29,835 nucleotides of DNA, from the NCBI GenBank assembly GCA_947176515.1, contig CAMWQZ010000001.1, forward strand, positions 1-29,835. The letters are read 5' to 3'. The translations under genes and the position numbers were made by a program. The notes beneath the pieces are model-generated. The model was given only the letters and a program-made list of their open reading frames with translations, did not search any database and had not been told where the DNA came from. Shown piece by piece: positions 9,795-18,551 of this stretch. This stretch comes from an uncultured Bacteroidales bacterium (GTDB taxonomy: Bacteria > Bacteroidota > Bacteroidia > Bacteroidales > Muribaculaceae). Each line of letters starts with the position of its first letter. Within the stretch, counting starts at the first letter, position 1.

Positions 9795-12005
9795 TTACAA
9801 ATTTTTGACGGGATTTGGCGACATTTCGAGTTCAAGATGTGAACCATTCATAATCATATCGTGAGTTATGAATGTTTTTTCGTAAGGAACGCCGTCGAGA
9901 GTGGCAGATTTAACATAGATATTCTCTTTAGAGAGATTGGGAGCAGTGACTTTGAAAGTCTTGCCATTGTCGAGCCGCAACTCCATAGATTTGAAGAGTG
10001 GTGTGCCGAGTTCATAGACCCCACTGACAGGATTGACCGGATAAAAGCCCATTGCACTGAAAACAAACCACGCCGATGTCTGTCCGCAATCTTCGTTGCC
10101 GCATAATCCGGCCGGAGTGACGTCATAGAGCTCATTAACCACCTCTGAAATATATTTCTGGGTGAGGTCAGGACGTCCGGCATTATTAAAAAGATAGATT
10201 ACATGGTGGCTTGGCTCGTTGCCCTGCACATACTGCCCTATCATGCCGGTGCTGAATATCGGCAGCGACGAATCTTCGGTAGGGTTAAACGTCATCATGC
10301 TGTCGAGTTTCTGCAAGAAGCGCTCTTTGCCTCCCATAAGGTCAATCAGCCCGTCGACATCGTGCTGCACTGACCAAAGATACTGCCATGCATTGCTTTC
10401 ACAGATGTGTTCTGAATAGTCTTCCGGGTTAAAGTCTGGCAAGAACTCTCCGTTGGTCGCGCGAGGTTGCATGAAGCCTGTCGCCGGATTGAATACGTTG
10501 CGATAATTCTGTGACCTCGCATAGAACTCGTCTGCGATATCCTTGCGACCCATTTTATCGGCCATCAGGGCTATGCAATAATCATCATAGGCATACTCAA
10601 GGGTCTTTGACATCGACCAGTTGTCGCTGTTGTGCTCATCGACCAAGTCGTAAGGCACATAACCTAAGCTCTTATATTCACCTATCTGGCGGTAGCCATC
10701 GAGGTTGGCCGTTGACACACACAAATCGAGTGCCTCGGCGGCCAGCGAATCGGGTATCATACCTTTCATGTAGGCGTCGACAATTACCGGCACCGAATGG
10801 TAGCCAATCATCATGTCGGTTTCCGAAGCCTGGAAATTCCACACTGGCAGTCTGCCGTTCTGCCTGCCGAACGCAACGAGCGACTGCACGAAATCACCAG
10901 TCCTCTGTGGCTGCAGATAGGTCATCAACGGATGAGCCGCACGATAAGTATCCCAAAGTGAGAATGTCCCGTAATTATTCCATCTATCTGCCTTGTGAAC
11001 CTTATTATCGGGTCCCATATATGAGCCATCGACATCGTCGTATATGGTCGGGGCAAGCATCGAGTGATACATCGCCGTGTAGAACTTCGTTTTGTCTGCC
11101 TCATTATCGCTCTCGACGCTGACCGCCGACAACGCGCGCTGCCATGCGTCATGAGCCTGTGAGCGATATTTATCAAAGTCATTTTCCGAAGCCTCTGCCT
11201 CAAGGTTTAGCTTAGCGCCTTCCTCGCCTGTGCATGATATAGCAGTAGCGACAGTTATCTGCTCATTGTCTGTCGTCGTAAAATAGAAGTAGGCGACATC
11301 GCCCTTGCCTATCTCTACGCCGTCTTTAATGATTGGCGTGGACACAACCTCTATGCTGTCCCAGGCACGTGAGAATCTTGACCGGAACCACAGTCGCTGA
11401 TTTCGCGCCCAGCCATCAGAGAAACGGTAGCCCTCGACTGTCACCGAATCGACCACTGATATTTTACTGTCTTGGGTCGCATCCCAGTTCATCGCCTTTG
11501 CGAGATTGAGGATTACGGCTGCCTGCCCGGATGGAAAAGTGTAGCGTTGGATGCCACAGCGCTCAGTGGCCGTCAGCTCTACATTAATGTCATAATCGGT
11601 TAAGCGTACGCGGTAATATCCTGCTGCGGCTTCCTCGTCGTCATGCGAGAAACGCGAATGTATGCCAAGCGGCTCCTCAGCCTCTTTTGCCGGGAGCATC
11701 ACTGGCATGTATGAAATATCATACAGGTCACCGGCGCCCGTGCCTGAGAGGTGAGTATGGCTGAATCCTGCTATCGTCGAGTCAGGATAATAGTAGCCGG
11801 CAATCCTGTCCCAACCGGGCAGACCGTTGTCAGGGCTCAACTGCACCATGCCGAAAGGCACTTGGGCGCCAGGGTATGTATTGCCCGTAAAGTCTGTGCC
11901 AATCAGAGGATTGACATAGCCGGTCACATCGGAGCCAGTCATCACAGACTCTGCCGAACATGCTGCAAGCAGCAACGATAATATTGTAAATCCTAATGTA
12001 CGCAT
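9795..12005 (-). CDS. GH92 alpha-mannosidase, lipoprotein, first gene after the terminator
   Basis: A 736-residue GH92 exo-alpha-mannosidase. The frame can open at a TTG (12014), but the ATG at 12005 gives a standard lipoprotein signal with lipobox LAAC (C16), so I use it. The residues after the cysteine, SAESVM, are not a strong surface-export signal, so a periplasmic location is inferred. Landmarks are [64 protein letters not shown] with E536, QGNEPSHH near 594-601 and CGNEDCGQTSAW starting near 635. It is of the same broad type as the lipoprotein GH92 at 4156-6342 and lacks the His-Glu pair of the alpha-1,2 copy. It is the first gene downstream of a strong hairpin, so its expression should depend on read-through or on a promoter I cannot identify in the 37 or so nt between. 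Confidence 0.94.
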   Translation of the reverse strand: MRTLGFTILSLLLAACSAESVMTGSDVTGYVNPLIGTDFTGNTYPGAQVPFGMVQLSPDNGLPGWDRIAGYYYPDSTIAGFSHTHLSGTGAGDLYDISYMPVMLPAKEAEEPLGIHSRFSHDDEEAAAGYYRVRLTDYDINVELTATERCGIQRYTFPSGQAAVILNLAKAMNWDATQDSKISVVDSVTVEGYRFSDGWARNQRLWFRSRFSRAWDSIEVVSTPIIKDGVEIGKGDVAYFYFTTTDNEQITVATAISCTGEEGAKLNLEAEASENDFDKYRSQAHDAWQRALSAVSVESDNEADKTKFYTAMYHSMLAPTIYDDVDGSYMGPDNKVHKADRWNNYGTFSLWDTYRAAHPLMTYLQPQRTGDFVQSLVAFGRQNGRLPVWNFQASETDMMIGYHSVPVIVDAYMKGMIPDSLAAEALDLCVSTANLDGYRQIGEYKSLGYVPYDLVDEHNSDNWSMSKTLEYAYDDYCIALMADKMGRKDIADEFYARSQNYRNVFNPATGFMQPRATNGEFLPDFNPEDYSEHICESNAWQYLWSVQHDVDGLIDLMGGKERFLQKLDSMMTFNPTEDSSLPIFSTGMIGQYVQGNEPSHHVIYLFNNAGRPDLTQKYISEVVNELYDVTPAGLCGNEDCGQTSAWFVFSAMGFYPVNPVSGVYELGTPLFKSMELRLDNGKTFKVTAPNLSKENIYVKSATLDGVPYEKTFITHDMIMNGSHLELEMSPNPVKNL

Positions 12006-12030
12006 CTCCGTCAATATCGTTTATAGAGGG

Positions 12031-12074
12031 TTAATAAAAACAGTGGGTTAGAAAACTCGCGTTCTCTAACCCAC
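12031..12074 (-). terminator. Intrinsic terminator/attenuator between the two halves of the PUL
   Basis: The arms 12043-12056 and 12061-12074 pair over 14 positions with a single A/C mismatch and a four-base loop (12057-12060). On the minus strand the hairpin is followed by TGTTTTTATT, a U-tract in RNA. It starts about 33 nt after the stop of the 12107-13120 gene and ends about 26 nt before the next start codon. No T-run lies on the plus-strand side, so it acts on minus-strand transcription. In a PUL it could end the binding/import module or let only part of the polymerases through to the GH92 genes. Confidence 0.87.
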
Positions 12075-12106
12075 CCATAATTATCATGTACCTATTAGAC
12101 ATTAAA

Positions 12107-13120
12107 TTATTTCTTCCATACGACATAGCCGCGTGAAACCTTTTTGGCCTCTTTATCAACGTTATACCATACGCCGACACGCTTAGCATCATTGTCTACA
12201 AGAATCTTAACCTTGCCAGGGTATTCGTCTCTGCTCCAATCACCATATATGAATGTACCATCAACTTCTTCGCCAACCTTAGTTCCTTCAGGATAAACTA
12301 TTTGAGCGGCGGCTCCGGTATAGCCCCAAACCTCATATATACCTCCGAAGGTTATCATGCCATCACTAATTCTCTGGCCAAACCAGCACTCTGGGTCATA
12401 GAGATATGACGGAGTTTTGCCGTCCAACTGACCTGTATTATAGTCGATTTCTGAGATTTCAAGCAAGTCGCCATCGGTGAATGCGATTAAGTCGCCTTCA
12501 ATGGTAACATTCATAGATGCAGAGAGTTTACGGCAGTCAGTTACAGTAATCTTGCACTCAACTGGGTCATCGTTCACTATAGTAGTGAGTCGGATAACAC
12601 CAGATTCACTGTCGATTGAAGCCTCAACCGCCTCATTATCACAAGTGATAACGTAGCCACCATTACCTAAAACGACGTAGGCATCTGTTGTTGTGGCACG
12701 CAGACCATAAGGCAGCTTGGCTGTAAGAGAAGCAGCGTTAAGTTCGAGTTTGTCGTTGGTTGTATAAACGTCTACTTTGAGGCTCTTGTAGTTGTTATTA
12801 GCGTCAGAAACCATGACTTCAGTTACGCCGTTTTTAAGACCTTCAATCATGGGAACACCGTCGACCTCAACTACTTCTGCCACCTCGGGATTCAAAGAGA
12901 AGGCTTTCAGGCCCCCGGCTGAGGTTTCAATCGGGAGTGAGGCCTTATTTTGAGCTCCAATTTTTACTTCAATAGAGTTGGTTGTGAACGTCAGTTCACC
13001 ATTGTCGGGAGTGACAACATTGACCGGTTCGAAGGTGGTGTCATCGTCATCGCAGGCAGTGAAACCTACCGATGCCGTGGCCATTAAGGCCGAAGTCAAT
13101 ATATAATAATGTAATTTCAT
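12107..13120 (-). CDS. Surface lipoprotein of unknown function in N-glycan PUL
   Basis: A 337-residue lipoprotein I do not recognise. The signal peptide ends in lipobox FTAC (C23) and is followed by DDDD, an acidic run that in Bacteroidetes directs lipoproteins to the cell surface. Residues 35-115 look like an Ig-like, possibly BIG2-type, beta-sandwich (alternating short hydrophobic stretches ending GVTEVMVSDANNNY). A second similar segment spans about 120-205, and the C-terminal 130 residues are rich in Tyr, Trp and Gly. No catalytic motif is visible. It is the last gene before the terminator and 45 nt after the GH18 enzyme, so a role as an accessory surface glycan-binding protein is the simplest guess. 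Confidence 0.75.
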   Translation of the reverse strand: MKLHYYILTSALMATASVGFTACDDDDTTFEPVNVVTPDNGELTFTTNSIEVKIGAQNKASLPIETSAGGLKAFSLNPEVAEVVEVDGVPMIEGLKNGVTEVMVSDANNNYKSLKVDVYTTNDKLELNAASLTAKLPYGLRATTTDAYVVLGNGGYVITCDNEAVEASIDSESGVIRLTTIVNDDPVECKITVTDCRKLSASMNVTIEGDLIAFTDGDLLEISEIDYNTGQLDGKTPSYLYDPECWFGQRISDGMITFGGIYEVWGYTGAAAQIVYPEGTKVGEEVDGTFIYGDWSRDEYPGKVKILVDNDAKRVGVWYNVDKEAKKVSRGYVVWKK

Positions 13121-13165
13121 GTTAATCTATTTTGGTATATGCAGTTATATATGTATATCCGGCTT

Positions 13166-14614
13166 TTAGTTCCAGTCTTTGGGATATCTTAAGCCGTCGT
13201 CTACGAGTTCATCGTCAAAGAGAGCTGAAGCTGCGTCTTTAAGCGAGAGGTCAGCAAATAAGACAGCATAGTCCTCGCGCGGACCGCCGTGGCTCTTATC
13301 GATAGGATTAAGGGCGAAGATCATGTGACAACCCCAACCCTCGATGCGCATTAGAGTATATTTATCTGCCGAAATGACGTTACCCTGGGCAAACTCCTGG
13401 CTGAACGCACCCATGTTAGACTTGGGCATGCCGGGATAGCAAGGAGTCAAATCTGATGAGCCGCCATAATTATGGAAAGCATATTTGCAGTATTCGCCGG
13501 GCTGCACACCGTCAATTTCATAAAGTTGGTAGGTCGAAGAGAAGTTGTATGCGATATTTTCGCGGTGAGGCTGAACTTTCCATACTTCATAAATCAGACG
13601 CGAAGCGCGCTCATAAGAATCAGCAGGAATAACAAAGCCGGGGAGAACAGGCTCGCTAATCTGAGAGTATTCATCGTCCCAGAACACACCGTCGAGATTG
13701 TATGCGTCGCACATTGCCTTTACCTCTTTAGCAAAATAACGGGCAGTCTCATCAGTAAGATAGCTGATACCTGCACAATCCCAGTTACCCAGGATGCTGA
13801 GATACACTTTCATACCGCGGTCCTTCAGAGGCTTAATATACTTGTCATAGTTGCTGAGCACAGCCTGGATATTCTCGTTATTGTGGATATACACCTTTCC
13901 TGTAGTCTCGTTGTAGTTGATGTTAGACGAGAAGAGAACCACGGCATCGAAGAGTGATTTGCCGCTGTTTTTGAGTGTATATGAGGTCAAACACAGAGGA
14001 TTGGTATCGTTGATTTCCAGAGTGGCAAACATCTTGGTGCCAGGCACAGTCTCGCCGGTAATGAAATCCACTACATACTTGGTAGGATCGGGAAGATTGG
14101 TCATGTCACGCACGAAGATAATCTTTGTCATGTCGGTTGACCCGAGCTGCGAGCCTCCGCTAATCTGAACCTTGAGGGGCAGGACGTAAGTCTCGTTGTG
14201 GTCAAGTGAGCCGTCTGAAGTGAGTGTATAGTCAATCGCAGCTTTGTTCGAGCCTGATGTGATAGCAACTGCACCTCCGTTGGCAAAGTTCACCATGTTT
14301 TGGGGAAGAGCCTTGAAAGCTGTTCCGTTAGCAGCGTTGTATTGATCGAGAACCGCAGCATCATAGCTGAAGGTCACTGTCGCATTAGACGCACCGCCGC
14401 CATTAACCACCAGCTGAGTGGTCGTATTATTGCGGAACTCTATATTTGAATAGTTGCGCATGCCGGCTGCATCGGTAATGTAAACTACATCGTTATCGGG
14501 CACTGCCAGTTTATCGGTGTCGACCGTTCCGACTTTCACATCGTCATCACAGGCAACAGTGACAGCTGCAGCAACAGCAAAAAGGCACGATTTGAATAAG
14601 AAACTTTTTTTCAT
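13166..14614 (-). CDS. GH18 endo-beta-N-acetylglucosaminidase, surface lipoprotein
   Basis: A 482-residue lipoprotein (lipobox TVAC, C22, followed by DDD, a surface-export signal). Residues about 35-170 form a DUF1735-like N-terminal domain; the rest is a GH18 barrel. The active-site strand reads LDGVFWDDEY at 307-316, with D313 and E315 as assisting aspartate and catalytic acid. It matches the LDGVDFDDEY of Endo H except for two positions. I recall D312 and E314 for EndoBT-3987 of B. thetaiotaomicron, almost the same numbering. The enzyme should hydrolyse the GlcNAc-beta-1,4-GlcNAc core of N-glycans on glycoproteins, giving Man(n)GlcNAc for import. It lies in the surface module, 33 nt after a LamG lipoprotein gene, and fits a high-mannose or hybrid specificity because the locus carries only mannose-directed exo-enzymes. 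Confidence 0.93.
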   Translation of the reverse strand: MKKSFLFKSCLFAVAAAVTVACDDDVKVGTVDTDKLAVPDNDVVYITDAAGMRNYSNIEFRNNTTTQLVVNGGGASNATVTFSYDAAVLDQYNAANGTAFKALPQNMVNFANGGAVAITSGSNKAAIDYTLTSDGSLDHNETYVLPLKVQISGGSQLGSTDMTKIIFVRDMTNLPDPTKYVVDFITGETVPGTKMFATLEINDTNPLCLTSYTLKNSGKSLFDAVVLFSSNINYNETTGKVYIHNNENIQAVLSNYDKYIKPLKDRGMKVYLSILGNWDCAGISYLTDETARYFAKEVKAMCDAYNLDGVFWDDEYSQISEPVLPGFVIPADSYERASRLIYEVWKVQPHRENIAYNFSSTYQLYEIDGVQPGEYCKYAFHNYGGSSDLTPCYPGMPKSNMGAFSQEFAQGNVISADKYTLMRIEGWGCHMIFALNPIDKSHGGPREDYAVLFADLSLKDAASALFDDELVDDGLRYPKDWN

Positions 14615-14647
14615 TGATTAGTTAAATTAATTAGTGAGTATAGATTA

Positions 14648-15781
14648 TTATTCCGGAAGGCTAACCGGCACCCATACAGGGGCTTCACCCATTATCAGAT
14701 CATAACCGTTTGCATAGTCATGGATAAGTGTGCCGGCTCCTTCATTAAACTTCCAATAAGCTACAAGTCCGGGGCTCTGAGGGTCAACTATGTATGCCTG
14801 ATCTGCGTCTGCAATCTCAGCATCTGAAAGAATCCTGTTCCAGACACGGACTTCTGACATGCAACCCTTCAGATAGCGGTTAAAGCTATATGAATAGCCT
14901 ACTGCAAACTGGGTCGTCCAGTCAACGGGGAACATGGCCGCTGACACCTTGGTGGCTTTACGTACACCATTGATAAACATGGTAGCATCACCTGTCGTTG
15001 AATCAAAGGTAAACGAAAGTTTGGTCCACTCTTTTGCCTTGAATGACCAAGACGGGTCAGAGACATTGCCTGCGAAGGTAGCAAGCTGAATCTGGTCGAT
15101 AGGCTCAGAGTCGCCAAGACGGAGAAGGAACATACCTTCCACGCCAAGCAGAGTCTGGATACCTGCTTCACTACCACCGAACTCATTAACATTTACAAGC
15201 ATCTGCACTGTGAGCTTTTCAATGTTTTTAAGCCCGGTTGAATTACTCGGAGAGTTCAAAAATGCTGCTCGGTCTGTCATGTCTGCAACAACGTTAATAA
15301 GAGCTGCGCCGCGAACCACAATGTAACGTCTCTTCTGGCTGTCAAGCACAGGGACTGTAGAACTTTTTACATTTAACGGCAGCACATATATTTTATTGCG
15401 GTCAAGTGTGTTAAGATTTGTTATGTCGACCACAACGTCGCTTGAAGTTACAGCACCCGGTGCAAAAATCGCTACCGGCTCTACTAATGTGTAGTTATCC
15501 TTAGGAAGCATTATGGCGCTTTCGCTGTAGATAGCGTTATACGCCTCGACGAGTGATTCGTCAACGCCGTAAACCACGTTGACTTCTTCACGGGCAGGAT
15601 TAACCATAGTCAGGTTAAAGCTCTGTGTTGAGCTGTCGGCCATGCCGTCAATGAGCACAGCAGCCGGCTTCAACGCTGAGTTATCAATTATGCGATTATC
15701 AACCGTTTCGCTGTCGTTGCAGGCTGTTAGTGTGACACCTGCGACAAGCATTGCAGCTGAAATATATGAATAGAATTTCAT
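14648..15781 (-). CDS. DUF1735 + LamG-like surface glycan-binding lipoprotein
   Basis: A 377-residue lipoprotein with lipobox LTAC (C21) followed by NDSE. Residues about 40-155 match the DUF1735 type (pattern NPAREEVNVVYGVDESLVEAYN, then NKIYVLPLNVK). Residues about 170-372 are a concanavalin/LamG-like jelly roll, recognisable from the closing pattern SEVRVWNRILSDAEI and GLVAYWKFNEG. No hydrolase residues are evident. It lies between the GH18-like dead protein and the GH18 enzyme and shares the DUF1735 domain with the latter. The role inferred is surface binding of mannose-rich glycans next to SusCD. Confidence 0.87.
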   Translation of the reverse strand: MKFYSYISAAMLVAGVTLTACNDSETVDNRIIDNSALKPAAVLIDGMADSSTQSFNLTMVNPAREEVNVVYGVDESLVEAYNAIYSESAIMLPKDNYTLVEPVAIFAPGAVTSSDVVVDITNLNTLDRNKIYVLPLNVKSSTVPVLDSQKRRYIVVRGAALINVVADMTDRAAFLNSPSNSTGLKNIEKLTVQMLVNVNEFGGSEAGIQTLLGVEGMFLLRLGDSEPIDQIQLATFAGNVSDPSWSFKAKEWTKLSFTFDSTTGDATMFINGVRKATKVSAAMFPVDWTTQFAVGYSYSFNRYLKGCMSEVRVWNRILSDAEIADADQAYIVDPQSPGLVAYWKFNEGAGTLIHDYANGYDLIMGEAPVWVPVSLPE

Positions 15782-15813
15782 AATTAAATTATCGGTTATT
15801 GGTTAGGTTAAAC

Positions 15814-16887
15814 TTATTTCGCTGCAGGATTGATTATCTGAATGAAGCGACGTATCGCGTCATAGTTACCATGAGATACATAGTAATCGTTCTGCACGTT
15901 GCGCACACCGGCTGCACCCACATTATGAGCGGCAGTCCATCTTGCAAGTCCGTCAATTGCGAGCGAACCATCTGAGAAAAAGCCTGTTTTTCCGTCTTCG
16001 TTAGTGTCGATTGCGCGATAGTCGGCAACCAAACCTAACTTAGCATCATCAACAATGCCTTGGACACCTGAGTAATAGAATGTGTACATGTTGACATCCT
16101 GTGCAGCTTGTGACTCCGAAAGCATAATCATTCGGAAGTCGGCAAGTACGGGATAATCGGTAATGTTCTGTGGCTTACCGATGAAGTCAAACATCACGCC
16201 TTTGTTGCGAGCATAGAAATCGGCGAGGACACCGAGATATGCATTAGCCTTTGCATTGTATTCAGCAAGCTGAGAAGGAGTGAGGTGAACAGTCCATTTA
16301 CCATCAAAACCGGTCATCACACCGTCAACACCGAGTGTCAGGTAAGCTAACTTCTTAGAGAATGCACCGGCAGCAAATTCTGCAAAAGTCGGGTCGAGAA
16401 GCTCGGCAGGGATGTCGAGACCTTCGTTATCGGGGTTACCCTCGAAAGCGATGCGCTGCTCGGCGAGTTCTTCACAGAGAGCTGTGTATTCACTCTGGAT
16501 ATCATTGAAGCCTACGCTAATCAGCACTTGCATGCCCTTTTCTTTCTGCACCTTGGCGATTTCGTCTACCATTTGGTTGGTGATTGATTCAGGCGAAGTG
16601 AGGACAACCACGTCGATTGAGTCAGGGAGCGCACTGATGCGGTCGCCCTGCGAACCGATTGCCTTGTCGGCGTTATTGAACCATGCATAGATTTTCTTGT
16701 GAGGCTTTGCACGGTAAGCACGCAGATTGGCAAGATATTTACCATAAGCGGCAGGATCGGCGCTTTCGATGGTACCGTAGTCGAGGTCTATGCTTTTCGG
16801 GTCAGTCCAGTCGTCACAGGCAGTCACCGAGACACCTAAAGCGACAACGGCGACTGCCGAAGATATATATTTAAGTACTCTTTTCAT
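15814..16887 (-). CDS. Catalytically dead GH18-like surface glycan-binding lipoprotein
   Basis: A 357-residue lipoprotein (lipobox VTAC, C24, followed by DDW). From about residue 60 it has a GH18-type barrel: KIYAWFNN, VVVLTSPE, MQVLISVG, then the active-site strand LGVDGVMTGFDG at 185-196. Against the GH18 enzyme in the same operon (LDGVFWDDEY), the assisting aspartate is G193 and the catalytic glutamate is D195, so glycosidase activity is unlikely. Later barrel strands (GVMFDFIGKP, FRMIMLSESQ, NMYTFYYSG) are well kept, arguing for a selected binding fold rather than decay. It sits directly after SusD, the usual place of a surface glycan-binding protein. Confidence 0.88.
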   Translation of the reverse strand: MKRVLKYISSAVAVVALGVSVTACDDWTDPKSIDLDYGTIESADPAAYGKYLANLRAYRAKPHKKIYAWFNNADKAIGSQGDRISALPDSIDVVVLTSPESITNQMVDEIAKVQKEKGMQVLISVGFNDIQSEYTALCEELAEQRIAFEGNPDNEGLDIPAELLDPTFAEFAAGAFSKKLAYLTLGVDGVMTGFDGKWTVHLTPSQLAEYNAKANAYLGVLADFYARNKGVMFDFIGKPQNITDYPVLADFRMIMLSESQAAQDVNMYTFYYSGVQGIVDDAKLGLVADYRAIDTNEDGKTGFFSDGSLAIDGLARWTAAHNVGAAGVRNVQNDYYVSHGNYDAIRRFIQIINPAAK

Positions 16888-16928
16888 TTTTGATATTTCT
16901 TTATAGTATATAACTGTCTAATATAGGG

Positions 16929-18539
16929 TTAAAGACCAGGTTTGCAAGCCCACCAGAGCGGAGTGGCAAGGTTGTCAGGACCACCGAGGTATTCAGAAAC
17001 GGCCTTCTGGACGTTAACAAGGTTGTCAGTGTACTCTGATGCTGGATAGGGCTGACGCTGCGGACCGCGGTTAACGTCGACAACGTTCGAACCGTTGTAT
17101 GCCACGGGAATCAGGAACGGATAGCCTGTGCGGCGATAGTCGGCCCAAGCTTCGTTACCGAGTTTCCAGTTGGCAATCCACTTCTGGGTGATAATCTTCT
17201 GCTGTTTCTGCTCGGCAGTGAGGCTTTCGTCCCATTTGATTGTAACGGCAGGTATTACACCGTTCCATGGATTGAGGCTTTCGGGGTCATAGAACTGAGC
17301 CGGAGTCGATGTAGCGTCGTTGATATACGCTTCGGCTGCCTCGCCTACGCCATAGTCTTCGAACGACAGGCGGATACCTTCGTTATAGAAGCTCTCGGCG
17401 CTGCCACCCATGTCCCAGCCGAATACGGCTGCACCTTCGGCGCGGAGGAAGCATACTTCTGATGCGTTCTGCCACAATGCCGGAGTGTTACCGGGGAGGT
17501 TTATGCCAGAGAACTTAACACTCCAAGTAGTGTTGAATGATTCCCAGCCGCGGCGTATACCGACATATTCAAGCGAAACGCCTGTCGGAGACTGCTGCCA
17601 GCTATCGCCGTCTTTATAGCTTGACGCTATGAGATATGCCGGGCGGCGCGCGTCTTTATAGCCGTTCATATAACAGGCGATTTCAGCGCTGGGTCGTGAG
17701 TCCTGTGAGTTGTAAAGGATTGCGGTGCGCATTGAGTTGGTAGAGGTTGTATAAGCCTTCCAGGTTGCGTTTTGGCTGTTAGTCTCGATTACGCCACCAT
17801 TAGCAGGGTTAACGGCGTCTTCTGCCATCTGTTTTGCCAATGCAGGGTTAGCGTAAGAGATACGCATTGCGAGACGGAGCTGGAGCGAGTTACAGAAACG
17901 CACCCAGTTAGCGACATCGCCGCCGTAAACCTTGTCGACGAGCGGGCTCATCTGTGCGGTCAGATTGTCAAGCAGAACCTTACGAGAAGCAGCGAGCTCT
18001 TCGAAGAACTTATTGTAGACAGCTTCCTGAGAGTCATAAGGAGTCTTAACAGCGCCTTCGAAACCGATAGCTGAATAAGGGATAGGACCATAGCAATCGG
18101 TCACACGGTCCATAGCCGCAACCTTCACGATATTGGCTACTGCCATCGGCACAACTTCACCGCTCGACTCGCAGAAACCTTCGACCATCGCAAGGTTAGT
18201 ATAAAGAGTTGCAATGATTTTTGAGTCAGACAGGAACACTGAGGTCCAGTTATCAGGGGCGTTGTTACGCACATATGAATTCATGAACGGAGCGCCGTCT
18301 GAAAAGTAACCGCCGAGTGTGCCACCGAGCAGACAGTCGACAAACTGTGTGCAGTTGACATCAGATGGAGCAACCGTGCTGAAAATATTTGTCATTGACG
18401 ATACGAGAGCGAAGCCATCGGCTGATAGATTGTCAGGCTCTGACTGCTTGCCGTTGATGTCCATATAATCGCCCGTACATGCGGCGGTAGCCATGAGGAG
18501 GCCGCAGCCAAGCATTACTTTATTGAATGTATATTTCAT
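16929..18539 (-). CDS. SusD/RagB-family outer-membrane lipoprotein (SusD-like_2)
   Basis: A 536-residue SusD homologue that forms the lid of the SusC transporter and binds the oligosaccharide. The signal peptide has lipobox TAAC (C21), followed by TGDYMDINGKQSEPDN, the opening typical of the SusD-like_2 subgroup. TPR-like helices include the segment AMDRVTDCYGPIPYSAIGFEG's motif near residues 136-155, and the C-terminal part contains QKWIANWKLGNEAWADYRRT. The start lies 12 nt after the SusC stop, as usual for a co-translated SusCD pair. The cargo predicted from context is Man(n)GlcNAc from high-mannose N-glycans. Confidence 0.95.
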   Translation of the reverse strand: MKYTFNKVMLGCGLLMATAACTGDYMDINGKQSEPDNLSADGFALVSSMTNIFSTVAPSDVNCTQFVDCLLGGTLGGYFSDGAPFMNSYVRNNAPDNWTSVFLSDSKIIATLYTNLAMVEGFCESSGEVVPMAVANIVKVAAMDRVTDCYGPIPYSAIGFEGAVKTPYDSQEAVYNKFFEELAASRKVLLDNLTAQMSPLVDKVYGGDVANWVRFCNSLQLRLAMRISYANPALAKQMAEDAVNPANGGVIETNSQNATWKAYTTSTNSMRTAILYNSQDSRPSAEIACYMNGYKDARRPAYLIASSYKDGDSWQQSPTGVSLEYVGIRRGWESFNTTWSVKFSGINLPGNTPALWQNASEVCFLRAEGAAVFGWDMGGSAESFYNEGIRLSFEDYGVGEAAEAYINDATSTPAQFYDPESLNPWNGVIPAVTIKWDESLTAEQKQQKIITQKWIANWKLGNEAWADYRRTGYPFLIPVAYNGSNVVDVNRGPQRQPYPASEYTDNLVNVQKAVSEYLGGPDNLATPLWWACKPGL

Positions 18540-18551
18540 CGGGAGCTAAGT

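Noticed and set aside
10511..11122. 203-codon plus-strand open frame
   Set aside because: It lies wholly opposite the GH92 gene at 9795-12005, whose product has complete family motifs; its own translation is rich in Ser, Arg, His and Pro with no recognisable domain.
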